DNA from: Gossypium raimondii
Lineage: Eukaryota; Streptophyta; Magnoliopsida; Malvales; Malvaceae
DNA: 64,000 nt
Direction: 5' to 3'
Assembly: GCF_025698545.1 (NCBI RefSeq)
Contig: NC_068569.1
Span: 14,198,001-14,262,000, forward strand
The notes under the pieces were generated by a model, which saw only the letters and a list, made by a program, of their open reading frames with translations, was not told the origin of the DNA and ran no database searches. Shown piece by piece: positions 1 through 12,400 of the stretch (its first letter is position 1; every line of letters begins with the position of its first letter). The position numbers were made by a program, and so were the translations under genes.

Positions 1-389
1 TAAAAATTACAAATAGTTTAATAAATAAAAATAAAATTCTAAAACTAAAACTAAAACTAAAGTCTAAAAGTCTAAAAATAATTTAATTATGTAGTGATTC
101 AATTCGGTTAATTCAGTTAATTCGGGTAATTCGGTTAATTCAGTTAATTCGGGTAATTCGGTTAATTCGGTTAATTCGGGTAATTCGGTTAATTCGGTTA
201 ATTTTTAACCAAAAATAAGAAATATATAATTTTCGGTTAATTCGGTTAACCGACCGAATTAACCGAAAAAATTTCGGTTCGATTAATTTTTTTAAAAAAA
301 TTTCGGTTCGGTTAACAGTTAAAAATTTTGAAAGGTCGGTTAATTCGGTTAATGTTATTTTGGGTCGGTTAACCGAATGAACATTCCTA
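1..389. mobile_element. hAT-type non-autonomous element, right part (left end outside window)
   Basis: Positions 91-385 are dense short repeats of TTCGGTTAATTCGG type, ending in an end sequence which, reversed, reads TAGGAATGTTCATTCGGTTA. That resembles other plant hAT MITE ends. It stops directly against an integrase reading frame. The next 8 bases (390-397, ATCCGAGG) are the expected target duplication and restore the Asp-Pro-Arg of the integrase. The left terminus and left duplication lie outside the window, so superfamily assignment rests on one end only. Confidence 0.55.
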
Positions 390-1275
390 ATCCGAGGTTT
401 ACAACGAGATTTTAGAATAAATTTCGAGAAGCTTTGGGTACAAAGCTAAGTTTCAGCATAACATTTCATCCTCAGATAGACGAGCAATCAGAACGAGTGA
501 TTCAGATTCTGGAAGATATGTTGAGATGTTGTATACTCGAGTTTGGAGGTAGTTGGGAAAAGTATTTACCATTGACCGAATTTGCGTATAACAATAGTTA
601 TCAGTCCAGCATAAAAATGACACCATTTGAAGCTCTTTATGGAAAGAAATGTAAGAATCCATTGTATTGGTCTGAGTTGAGTGAATCCAAGTTAGTAAGA
701 GTCGACTTGATCTGAGAAACTGAAGATAAAGTTTAAATTATTCGGGATAGTTTGAAGGCTACTTCTGATCGTTAGAAATCATATGTAGATTTGAAAAGAA
801 GAGAGATAGAATTTGAAGTGGGCGATCGAGTATTTCTAAAAGTTTCACCGTGGAAGAAAGTATTGCGGTTTGGTAGAAAAGGAAATTGAGACCAAGATTT
901 ATCAGATTGTATGAAATTATTGAAAGAATCGACCCAGTAGCTTGTAGATTAGCTCTGCCTACAAAACTTGAGAAAATTCATAACATGTTTCATGTATTGA
1001 TGCTAAGGCGGTACAGATCTGATCATTCGCATGTAATTACTCATAATGAAATTGAGATACAACAGGATATGACGTACTCGGAAGAACCAGTGAAGATTTT
1101 GGTTCGAGAGGTTAAGAAATTGCGAAATAAACGAGTACCGTTAGTAAAAGTATTATGGCATCGTCATGGTTCAGAGGAGGCTACTTGGGAAACAAAAGAA
1201 TTGATGAGATCACAATATCCGACTCTATTCTCAAGGAACAAATTTTAAGGACGAAATTTCCTAAAGGGGGAGAGA
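390..1275 (+). pseudogene. Ty3/gypsy (Tekay/Del-like chromovirus) pol remnant: integrase 3' part
   Basis: The translation matches the end of a plant gypsy integrase core (a 'FHPQ..EQSERVIQILEDMLR' type segment near 465-530), followed by the GPY/F-like module and a chromodomain-like tail ending in YPTLF (about 890-1230). Several in-frame stops (near 409, 714, 736 and 775) and a one-base frameshift near 885 make it non-functional. The polypurine tract AAAGGGGGAGAGA (1263-1275) lies directly before the LTR, as expected for the 3' end of an element in plus orientation. The 5' part of the element is missing or beyond the hAT insertion. Confidence 0.85.
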
Positions 1276-2912
1276 TGTAACAACCCAATTTTCAATGGTG
1301 TCGAAAACAGTGGTTTGAGACCTCTAAATCCGATGAGTGAGTTCAAAAATTTTATTATTTAGTATTTATGAGTTAAATGCGATTTAAGGAAGACTTTTGA
1401 ATTATTGATTTGTGTTTTAGAAGAATTTATTAGGTAAATTGGTTTTGAAATTGGGGTATCGAAACCTCAATTTTATAAGCCGATCCGTAAATATTTATAA
1501 AAATATTTACGGAGTGTCATTAAGTTAGTATTAAAGTTTTGTCAGAAAATTTTAACGTTTTGATAGTTAATTAAGTAAAAAGGACTAAATTGAAAAATGT
1601 GCAAAACTTGCTAATTAAAGAAATAGTGATTAAATAGCTTAATTGGTGAATAAGGGAGGACCAAAAAGACAATTAGACACCTATTAGAAGGCTGAGACAG
1701 CATGTGCAGAGAAAAATCTTGAAATTGGATGACTTAGGGGCAAAATGGTCATTTGAGAGTTAAAGTAAAAATTAAAACAAAGATTAAATTGAATTTCTAG
1801 ACTAAATTAAGGTAAGATTTATGTTTAAAACCAACGAAATTACTAAGCTTCATTAAGCTTACTTGTGTTTGTTTAATGTCTTTGTAGATTAACTGAGGTC
1901 GGGGAATCGAATCAACACATTGAGCCAAACTATCCATTTTGTTCTGGTAGTACTTTTTGCCATGTATATTTTGGTTTATATGGCATGTATAGGGTGATAA
2001 TGGTTTGTGTAAATATCAAGAGTTATATTTTGTTTACATTTCAACCCAACTTATATGAGTAAGGATAAATCATGTATAAAGCATGTTTGAAATGTTTGGA
2101 TGATGGACAATTAATTGGTCTATTGAGGCATGGTACACCTAGGTGTAAGTTGTTAATTTGGTAAGTTAAGATATTTGATTTTATGTGATGATATGTTAGT
2201 TATAAGCACTTGGTATTGGATTGAATTGAGAGTCTTGTATGATTTGTGAGTGTAAAATTTGTTGTGCATAGGTTGATACCAAGATTGGGTGATAAAAGTG
2301 ACCTTAAAATGACCTATTTTAGTCCACACGGGTAGAGACACGGGCATGTGCCTCAGCCGTGTGTGACACACGGCCTGGCACATGAGCATGTGGTCTGGCA
2401 GTGTGTCCCCTGCACCTTGAAATTTTGAAACAGAATGCCCAGGTTTTTGCACACGGCCTAGCACACGGGCGTGTGAGTTGGCCATGTTGCCCCTGCACCT
2501 TACACACGGCCTATCACACGAGTGTGTGGTTGGCTGTGTGACCCAAGTCAGAGAGTTACACGGGTATGGACATGGGCTGGGACACGGTTGTGTGCCTCAC
2601 ATCGAATGCCCACACGGCCTATGACACGGGCGTGTCTTTGCTCACACGGCCGGCCACACAGGCGTGTGTCCCTTGCTCCTAAATTTTTTTTTAAAATTTT
2701 GGGAAAAATTTCCTGAGTATTCGGTTTAGTTCCGATTCAGTTCTAAGGTGTATATTAGGCATCGAGGGCTCATATAAGGGACAATATGAATAATTTATAA
2801 TTGGTGTCGAATATGTTTATTAAATGTTATGAAATATTCGTATTTAATTCCTAAATTCAGGTAATGCTCTGTAACCCTGTTCCGACGGCGGATAAGAATT
2901 AGGAGTGTTACA
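1276..2912 (+). mobile_element. 3' LTR of the Ty3/gypsy element (1.64 kb)
   Basis: It begins TGTAACAACCC right after the polypurine tract and ends GGAGTGTTACA, giving TG...CA ends. From about 2320 to 2680 it holds many short inverted motifs of the form CACACGGCC / ACACGGGCGTGTG. A related but diverged LTR ending occurs at 38730, with the same CACACGG array and the same closing block. The matching 5' LTR is not in the window. Confidence 0.85.
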
Positions 2913-4581
2913 ATTAACCTGCTTAAATGTGATACAACACACTGATTTTGAGCTCAGTCTACCGGTAGTCAGTGTCATCTTAAGAATGGCAAATAGGTTG
3001 TAACAAAAATATTCATAGTTCTAACAATAAAACAAGGGGAATCATTGCTTGAATGACGATGAAATAACTCTCATGGTCCTACATCCGACATTATTAAGTT
3101 ATAAAAAGTAGCTAAGGGCCCAAGGCTAGAACTTACAGTATAGTTTCATAAACAATTTCTGTGCCTGATTTGATTAAAATAAGTTGATATGTACCATCAA
3201 ATCATCTCAGTCTCAACAAAAACTAGTAATCCTGCGTAAAGAATGAACAATCATTGCCAAGTTCATTGAATTATACTATTTATCCTTGTGATTACACATT
3301 CCAATAATAAAAACTATCAGCAATGAAATGATACACTTCTAACTTGTAACCTGCCTAGCCAAATTATTTTATTCTTTCTTTGCGGCCAAACATGAAATAA
3401 CATAAGAATTAAATAAAATAAGATATAGGTAGGTAAAAGTGTGAAATCTGGTGTTACCTCTCTGTGATTGTATGAGGGAAAAAGAAAAAGGCAAGAAAAT
3501 CTGCCGTCGCAATTGAGATTGAGAGCTCCAATTAGATCAACACTTTCATTGCGTCGTGAGAGATTTGGAGCCAATGGGGTCGGGTCGAAAACGATGACCC
3601 GAGATGATTTAGGTTTAGAAATTGCGCCATGGTTTTGGGCCTTTTGCGATCTCAAGCTGTTTAGAAAGCTCTCTCTATCTTTCGGTCTTTTCACAGGCCT
3701 GGTTTTACTATTTCATAGGGACGGATCATACATTCAAATGTGAATAATTAAAAGTTACTATTTCTTGCAGATTTAAAACAAATGAGAATAGGCATTGTTG
3801 GCAATGTAGAAGGATATGAGTTTAAATGTGCTGAAGCATATTATACTCTTATTTATGGGTTCAGGAGGGACTATGAGTGATTTTAAACTTTTTGTTAAAA
3901 AGAACAAATATGATTAATACTTAAAAGTTATTTTTTTAAAATGAGAATAGACATTGCGGAAAATACATTATCCAAATCCGAATCTATGACCTTTTGCCTT
4001 CTATAAGTTTTAATTTGCCAATGCTAAATTTAAAATTTTATTATGAGTAAGACAATTTAATATATATAAAATATATAAAATAATAATAAAAGATCGTTTT
4101 CTGAAATTAAAGTAATTAAGTTAAATATCTTTAAATTTTAAAATCTAAAATATTTTAAAACAAATTTTATTATTGAGAAACTTAATTAATTAAATTATTT
4201 TAAATAAATATAATTAATCTTTACATAATTAAATGAATATTATAATATACATTTATTTTTAATGTGACATAATTATATTTAACATATATTATATTTAAAA
4301 GTTAGTAAATTTTCAATAGAGTTATTGATTTATATTATTTATATTATTTATGACATCAACTGAATTGTTAATAATTTAATTAAACTCAAATATAAAATTT
4401 AATAATCAATGGATTATGGTACGTACACACGCGATGTGTTGAAAAATATCATATACGAATATATTTATTAAAAGTTTATGTAATAATTAAATGAAGTTTT
4501 AGTTGAAATAGTAAATTTGAAAGTATAAAACTATAGTGTTTTAGGTTTAAATCTCGTGGATGTTTATTGATTTTATATAAA
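2913..4581. other. spacer, no firm gene; one exon-like segment
   Basis: Mostly AT-rich. On the minus strand, about 3694-3460 reads open and ends at a good donor (AGAG followed by GTAACA), in a sequence of normal coding GC content. No ATG start fits and I do not recognise the protein. It may be an exon of a gene interrupted by the LTR element to its left. Both strands are open here, so this is weak. Confidence 0.3.
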
Positions 4582-4586
4582 AATAT

Positions 4587-7386
4587 TGTTGACTAATATT
4601 TTCTCATGTGTTATTGATAGGAATGTTTTGGGTATTTATACATGTTGCTGGTGTTATTACAACTCATGATAGGGTCTCATTATTTTGTCTTGGCCCTGCT
4701 GCTTCTAGTATTGACATTCTCAGTCCCTAGTATTAACATTCTCTACAAACTCCAGGTTTGTTGGGCACATGTCTACGGAGCAAGCGATCCTTTCTGTTCT
4801 TGGACGTATGTCTACGGGCGGGTTCCATACCTGTTGGATGCGTGTCTATGTGGCATGCGGGGCGCACGGCCCTTTCTGTGAGCTTCCTGGATGCATGTGA
4901 GTTGAGGCAGTGGCCTTGCGTTGCGAGCTGGGTCCTTGGCTTTGCCTTGTGAGCTGGGGTCGCGAACTCGTCTTAATGTTCTCTTTGTAGCCCGTTTTGC
5001 ACTCAATCTTCTAGTGGGACCTATTCGGGTCGCGGGCCGGAGACCCGGATCCCTTTTAGGATGCGGGTCGGAGACTCGGATCCCTTTTAGGTAGGGGTGA
5101 GCAAAACTCGATTCGACTCGAAAAAATCGAAAAAAAATTCGAATTTCGAGTTAAACGAATCGAGTTATTCGAGTTAATCGAGTTATTCGAATTTCGAGTT
5201 CAAATCGAGTTGAGTTTTTAAATTCGAATAACTCGAATAATTTGAATAATTCGAATATCAAACTATAATATTTTACATTTTTACCCCAAACTCCCAAACC
5301 TTTTTACTTTTCCCTCAAAACTTTTACTCCTTCCCACTTTCCCCCCAAAACTTTTACTCCCCTCCCCTCCCAACCCCCCAATCTACCCAAAATCCATTTT
5401 CCACCAAAATTTTACTCTCCCATTTATTTTTTCTCAAAATTTTACTCCCAAAACCCTCAAAACCTTTTATTTTCCCCAAAATTTTACTCCTCCCACTTTT
5501 CCCTAAAACTTTTATTCCTTCCCATCCCACCTCCCATCTATCCCAAACCCTCCCCCTCCAATTTTTTTAATATTTTCCTCCAAAATTTTACTCCCCTATT
5601 TACTTTCCTCAAACTTTTATTCCCCAAAACTTTTATTTTTCCCTAAACTTTTACTTCTCACCCTTTACTCTCAAATAAAAATCAAAATTATCCAAAAAAT
5701 CACTAAACATAAATAGTAATAATTTTATTTATATCTACTATTTATATTATTAAATTAAATTTCACATTTTATATTATTTATATTATTGAATTGTTTAGTC
5801 ATATTGAATATTTATATTAAAATTGAATTATTAATTATGCCATAAAATATTCGTGTTAAAATTTTATATTGGTATCAATTTCACATTTTATTTTTAAAAT
5901 AAATTTTATTAAAAAATCATATTTTTACATTTACTATATTTTTAATTCTAAAATACATAGTGACAAGAATCAAGATAATTGAAACAACTAAGCAAGCAAA
6001 GAAGTTAACCAATATATAAAAAATTAATAAATAAATTATGAAGTGATGAAAGTTAATAAAAAATTTGATTAAGGTGGACAAATTTTATTACGATGGGTGA
6101 CAATGGTTACAAGGACCCAAAATTATTTTTTAAAATTTAACTCGAACAAATATATTCGATTCGATTCGATTCGATTCGAATTCCATCTCACTCAACTCGA
6201 TTCGAGAAAACTTCAAATAAAGTTAGGATGATAAAATGAGATTCGAAAACTCGATTAACTCAAAAATTTTAGATTCGATTCGATTCGATTCGATTCGACC
6301 GAATGCTCACCCCTACTTTTAGGATACAGGTCAATAACTACTGATGTATAACAATCTACTCCCCCTTAGTGGGCCTAAGGGGCGTTATAAAATGGCGACC
6401 CTTAGGTCCATCATGTCAAGTTTAAATGCAAATTCCTGAATACGCTGCGAGCTGTGATGCATAACAATTGCTTTGCCACGTGTGCGAGCAGGTACCGAGT
6501 GTGCGTATCTGACCGTTAAAAGCTGAACCATTTCCATCTGTTCGCTTTTGGATTGTTGATTTTCCTCGATTATCCGAATCATCAAAGAGCGGGAAGAGAA
6601 ATCCCTCTTAAAAGGGGGAACCTTCGAAGCCCTAAATCTTTCACACAGCATTCCGCAGCCTTCTGAGCGGCCATTTCTTTCCTCATAAGTTTCATTTGTT
6701 CCTAGAGAGCCAAGAACTACTGTGAAGGTGGCTCTTGGTTGAGAGGGAATGGTAATCCCTGACTGGTAGAAATATTCAAGTCCAAATGACCGGAAGCTCC
6801 TTAATAAACCGTTTTGCCGAGGTTTTCTAGTCTATCGGTGAACCATCTGGCGAATAGAGTTAAAGGGGAAATTTTCACTCGGGTTCAATCGAACTCGAAA
6901 AAAATCTGATGAATGGAAGTCTGTCCACGCTCAGCGTACCAATTGTTGAGTAATATTTTCTCATGTGTTATTGATAGGAATGTTTGAGTATTTATACATG
7001 TTGTTATAGGTGCTATTATAGTTCATGATAGGGTCCCACTATTTTGTCTTGACCCCACTGCCTCTAGTATTGACATTCTCTACGAACTCCAGGTTTGCTG
7101 GGCACGTGTCTACGGAGCACGCGGTCTTTTCTGTTCCTGGGACTGTGGCGGTGGCCTACGGGGCACACGGCCCTTTTGGCGAGCTCCCTGGGTGTATGCG
7201 AGCTGAAGTGGTGGCCTTGCATTGTGAGCTAGGTTCGCAAGCTCGCTTTGCGAGCAGGATCCTCAAATTCGCCTTGTTGTTCTCTTCGTGGCCCGCTTTG
7301 CACTCAATCTTCTGGTGGGACCTATCCAGGTTGCGGGTAGGATTCGGGAAAGGGATCCGGGTCGGTGACTAGTGATGTATATAACA
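4587..7386 (-). mobile_element. complete non-autonomous LTR retrotransposon (TRIM/LARD-like)
   Basis: Two direct LTR copies, 4587-6353 and 6944-7386, share long stretches (for example TAATATTTTCTCATGTGTTA and the GTCTACGGAGC region). A perfect 5-bp target duplication AATAT flanks the whole element (4582-4586 and 7387-7391). Read on the minus strand, the LTRs begin TGTTAT and end CTCAACA. A polypurine tract (reverse of 6354-6370) adjoins the left copy, and a TGGTA-type primer-binding-like site (reverse of about 6929-6942) adjoins the right copy, so the element is in minus orientation. The ~590-bp interior carries no recognisable gag or pol. The left LTR is longer because a 1.2 kb hAT-type element sits in it. 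Confidence 0.8.
5092..6315. mobile_element. hAT-type non-autonomous element nested in the left LTR
   Basis: Terminal inverted repeats TAGGGGTGAGCA (5092-5103) and TGCTCACCCCTA (6304-6315). A perfect 8-bp target duplication CTTTTAGG lies at 5084-5091 and 6316-6323. Subterminal regions are rich in TTCGAG/ATTCG repeats on both sides (5110-5260 and 6140-6300). The interior is C-rich low-complexity, then AT-rich, with no transposase. The 8-bp duplication and TIR form fit the hAT superfamily. Confidence 0.85.
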
Positions 7387-7391
7387 AATAT

Positions 7392-8326
7392 GAAAAGACA
7401 AAAATATCATCATATAATATGACTGACTTTATATAAAAAAGCATAATTGTTTAATTATTTTTCAATTAAATTAAACTACATAGCTTATAACACAAAGGTA
7501 TCAATATATATTATGCATACACTATTATAACATATATAATATATCAAAAGCAACATATGTATAGTATAAATGTATGATAAGTACTAATAACAATGATATA
7601 TAATTTTTAATTTTAAGAGAATGTAAGTCGGAAATTTTAAATTAATATGGAGGTGTAGGATAAAATAATAGTAAGATGTAGTAAGATGTAGAAAAGGTGG
7701 GTTTATAGGAAGGAATGATTGTGATGATGCGTGGCAAAATCCGACCCATAGAGATACATCATCATTCACATGATTAGCAGAACATTGCATCTTCTGAAAG
7801 CGAAAGGGCAGGAATTGAATTATCTATCAAATCTTAAAAATGAAAATGGAGAGTTTGCCACCGCCCTACACTCACTTCGTTCTTGCCTTTTCCTTTTTCC
7901 CTTCTTTGTTTGGCAATCGGCTTCGGTCCATTACCATGTATACAGATACATCAATCTTATCATTGTTCCTTTATTCCTCAATTGTCAATGGAATTTATAT
8001 AAGGAATTGGAAAGTGAAAGTGAAACACCCTGCTTTTAGTTATACTCAAAAGCTAAACATTAATTCCTCTCTCTTCTTTTCATTACTGTGTACGCATGAA
8101 GAATTAATTATTTAAACTATTTGTGCTTGAAGTAAAGGCAGGTATGTTCATCACGAAATAAATATATAACATGCAATACTACTAGTTACAACATCGAACC
8201 ATGATTCATATTCTTTAAAGTGTGAGTGACATGAGGTGTGTCAATTTGCCATGTTCATCCATCCTTTTTTCTTTCTCTCTAATACCCTCGAATAATTTAT
8301 ATTATTAAAGCCAGCCATTTACATCC
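7392..8326. other. AT-rich intergenic spacer
   Basis: Short open frames at 7770-8115 overlap in two frames, have no coding character, and match nothing I know. No RNA gene is seen. The last part is the promoter region of the acidic-protein gene that follows. Confidence 0.4.
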
Positions 8327-8334
8327 TATAAATA
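8327..8334 (+). promoter_or_regulatory. TATA box of the acidic-protein gene
   Basis: TATAAATA lies 73 bp before the ATG at 8407, at the end of an AT-rich spacer and followed by a pyrimidine-rich leader, as in a plant core promoter. Confidence 0.5.
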
Positions 8335-8406
8335 CCTCTCTTATTCACTGCCCTCAAAACACTCTTTTAATATCTTGCTCTTGTGCTTTCCTTTGTATTC
8401 ATTCCC

Positions 8407-9019
8407 ATGGCCAGTGTTAAGGTAATGAAATTTTGTTTAGAATTAATATTCTTTTGTTTTCGTTACCATTGAACAACTTTGTTGTTTAGTACGTAATGTA
8501 GGAGCCTAGGTAGCTGCATATTGAATCTTTGGCAAAACCAAATGGATCGGTCTTCTTTTATTTCAACATCCTATGTTTAACAATTAACAATATCCATGGT
8601 CCTACTAAATGAACGAAATTACCCGATGATGAACTTTGTTTGGTTCAGTTAGAACAACATTAATATCTTAAAATGATTTTTGGGGCCTTCCTTCCAGGTT
8701 CAATCAACTGCAACAGCATTGCCAGAGAAGGAGACACCAGAGGTAACCCAGGTTGAGAAGCCAGCGGCCACGGAAGTAGAGGAAGCAAAAACAGATGCCC
8801 CTGTTGTAGTTGCAGAGGAAAGCGAAGCTCCGGTTGAAGTTGGTACCAAAGAAGCCAATGCTGACGAGGAATAGAAGCCAGATGATACCAAAGAAGAGAC
8901 TACAGAGGTGAAGCCAGAAACAGTTGCAGTAGAGATACGGTGGAAGCACCAGCAGAAGAGGAAAAGGCTGACGAAGCAGATCGAACAGGTTCCTGTTGTT
9001 AATAAGGCTCAGGAATAGA
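8407..9019 (+). pseudogene. small acidic Glu/Ala/Val-rich protein gene, probably broken
   Basis: Exon 1 (8407-8421, ATGGCCAGTGTTAAG) ends at a GTAATG donor, and exon 2 begins at 8698 after CTTCCAG. The open product is 63 residues, starts MASVK, and is rich in Glu, Ala, Val and Pro. It resembles N-terminal parts of short acidic plant proteins I cannot name firmly. After the TAG at 8872 the same acidic composition continues (KPDDTKEETTEVKPE). After about 8935 it continues in another frame (TVEAPAEEEKADEA). One nonsense change plus one frameshift therefore seems to have shortened a longer protein. The alternative is a genuine 63-residue protein. The TATA box and splice sites look intact, so it may still be transcribed. 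Confidence 0.5.
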
Positions 9020-9413
9020 GAGCCACCATTATTAAGAAGAGGCTTTTATCTTACAGGGTGCATCACAGTTCTAGCACCTCTGTTAATTGTTTATTATTAT
9101 GATCAAAGTGTTTTTGGTTCTATATGGTATTAATCTGGGTCAAGGGTCAACACAAATACCATGCTGATGGAATTAATTAAGTTGCTTTTGTATGATTTAT
9201 ATTGTTTGGGTTCCAAGAGAGTTTGATATAGTTTGATATAGTTGAGTCCAGAAGAAGAAGATAACTACATTTCTTGAAGGGAAAAAGACAATTAAACTAC
9301 ACCGTCTTCTTATATAGCATAATATTTTATCCTATATCCTGTACAAATTTATCTGTGCAGTTAAAACCCGATTTTTAGCCCCCACCAAAATGCAAAATAT
9401 AACTTAAGTGTTT

Positions 9414-12400
9414 TTACCAGGTGCCAAAGCTGCACCTAATATGTTCTTGAGTAATAACATTAAGACGTTTTCGCATTTCACCCATGGAGGGATATGGTGG
9501 GAAACATATCCGGTAAAAGCAGGTATGAGAGGAAGGAAGATAATCACATGGCTCCGACGTCTTATAAATATAAAGCCGGGAGGCTAAACACCGGAAACCT
9601 TCAACAGGTAGATACTTCACTGAGGTCCAGAAGAAAAGAAGTTGCTTCCTTTGATCTGCTGACATTTCTCTAACAATCTGCAATTTTTTTTTCAACTTTA
9701 GAAAGTAAATTATTAGGCAGAAAAAATAGTAAAAGCAGAGGAGTTCATCAAGCCAAGTACTACGAATAGCCTTTTATCTATTGATATGTTACTAACATAA
9801 AGAAACCATCTTAAAACAGTTTCATCACTGCCTTAACCTCAATTAGTTATATCAAGAACTCTTTTCGAGGCTGATACTACTTCTTGGGCATTAACAGTCA
9901 GTTACTATAAATCAAGAACATTCTGGACATATCCTTGCTTCTGAGGTAGTCTCTCAATCACTGTTCTAGTGCAGTTCAACTTTTTGTCTATAAGCTGTAA
10001 GTATCTAATAAAATATAAAAAATCCAGGTCGTGATTTGCAGCAATTAAGCTTATCAAAAAGAGACAGGACAGAGGTAAAGACAATGGTTGCAATTTGCTA
10101 ATTAGTTGTAGCATATTGACAATCAATTTAACATCATTCACCCTTGTTCCATATGCTCATTTTTCAAACTAAACTGCATATATGTGACAAGCAGAATGAA
10201 AATTAACAATATAGAATTAGATTTTAAAGAAAACATAGATACCAAGACCATGTGTGATTAGAACACGTTCCTATATGTCCATACCTCCCAGAACCAGGTT
10301 ATTTGAGGATCACTTTCTTTGTAGCCATTGTACTCAGTATGTGCCTTCCAATCATCAACACAAATGGGACTTTCGCTTCCATACAACATCCGATCAAGGT
10401 CCTCAAGCTCTAAACTTTGGAAAAAGATCTTCTGGAGCCTTGAGTTAGAAAGAATATGGCCGAAACCTTGGGAAAAATAGTCTACCTGTTCAGAAGTAGA
10501 TGTTGAAAAGCGATCACGAATAAGAAGATTAACATATTCCTGTCTATTCCTGCTATTTACTACAATGCTTTTCCCACCAGCGCATAGTTCCACAACTGTC
10601 CTGGATCCTAACTCCTCAACTTCTCTAACAAATGTCAGTCCTAAAGCATCTGAATCAATAAACTCAGCATCCATCTCCAGAATCTTCTTGCAACTGCTAT
10701 ACAAGCATGGATCTGCCTCTCGTATATCTTCCAAAGATATATCCATGCCAGCCAGTTGTAAGAAAAATACACGATCAAAGACAATACCCACTTGCACTTT
10801 ATGCATCAATGCCAATGCAATCACGCGTCCAGCAAAACTGAAATACTCGAGGTGCAAAGGATCCATCCTAGATGCTGCATATAGAAGGAAATACATAAGT
10901 AAGCATACACTTGCGCCAGAGTAAAGGGAAATCCATGCAACTTATGAAGTATCATAGGGTCTTCAAAGACTGCTTAAAAATATAAGAAAATAATTAATAA
11001 TAGAGAACATTTCAAAAGGAACCTAGTTCCAGGACTATTCTCAAACAAGCAACAAACAGAATCTGGTTTTGATGGCAACACTCAAAAAAATGAATCAAGG
11101 TCTTGATGTCAATAAAATAATATAACGGAGAAGCAAACATGTTTCATCTTGTGAGGTTGGCCGACAACCACATAAATCTCAAAAAGAATTAAAGTAGTCC
11201 TCTCGGTTAAGCTCTCTCAAAATTCTTGTTCACAACCAGATTCAAAGCCTTACTTTCTCTGTTTACTTCATTTTGAATTCTCTCTTCCCTCACCCGCCCT
11301 TTCTATTGTTCCTGTTCCTCAACTCAAAACTCAAGCTACTAATTGGCTATTGTCTTTTCTATTTTTCCTCTTTCTCAACTCAAAACTCAAGCTAATAATT
11401 GGCTATTGTCTTTGTTTCATAGCATATAATAACATATACTGCCTTTGGGCAGGTTGAGATGGTGTAACATGTAAGGAGCCATATCCAATGTGCCAGACAC
11501 ATCTTGTATTACCAGGCATGCGATATATTTGGAGTAAATTATATAGAATGACCAATGCAGACGAACAAAACAAGAAAACAGTAAAGTGAAATACAAAGCC
11601 TCATTTGGTCTACATAGAATATCATGCCTAGGTTGGAAAGGGAACAACTGTTTCTAAAAGCAGCCCAAAACCAATGAAAACTAGAGATCTAAAAACCCTT
11701 CAATGACTCATCAATTGAAATTTATACTCGAGGGTCCGAGCAGAAGAAACAATAAAGATTGGAAATAAATCATAGGTCTCACTGGCCAAAAGCAAGAGAA
11801 GGAAGAAAAATGGGTAAGAAAACATAGGCCAACAATTCAGGCATGCTTTGAACTCAACACTTACTAGGACCATGAGAATCTCTCTTTATGTCATTAAGGA
11901 TACCTACAAAGTACACTGTAAATAGTATTACAACAGTAAAGTGAAATACAAAGCCTCATTTGGTCCACATAGAATATCATGCTTAGGTTGGAAAGGAAAC
12001 AACTGTTTCTAAAAGCAGCCCAAAACCAATGAAAACTAGAGATCTAAAAACCCTTCAATGACTCATCAATTGAAATTTATACTCTAGGGTCCGAGCAGAA
12101 GAAACAATAAAGATTGGAAATAAATCATAGGTCTCACTTGCCAAAAGCAAGAGAAGGAAGAAAAATGGGTAAGATAACAAAGGCCAACAATTCAGGCATG
12201 CTTTGAACTCAACACTTACTAGGACCATGAGAATCTCTCTTTATGTCATTAAGGATACCTACAAAGTACACTGTAAATAGTATTACAACAGTAAAGTGAA
12301 ATACAAAGCCTCATTTGGTCCACATAGAATATCATGCTTAGGTTGGAAAGGAAACAACTGTTTCTAAAAGCAGCCCAAAACCAATGAAAACTAGAGATCT

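Noticed and set aside
5110-6300. Repeated TTCGAG/ATTCG motifs considered as satellite or CRISPR-like array.
   Set aside because: They are subterminal repeats of one hAT-type element with TIRs and target duplication; spacing is irregular and the genome is eukaryotic.
7770-8115. Two overlapping open frames upstream of the acidic-protein gene.
   Set aside because: They overlap in different frames, lack coding composition and match nothing known.
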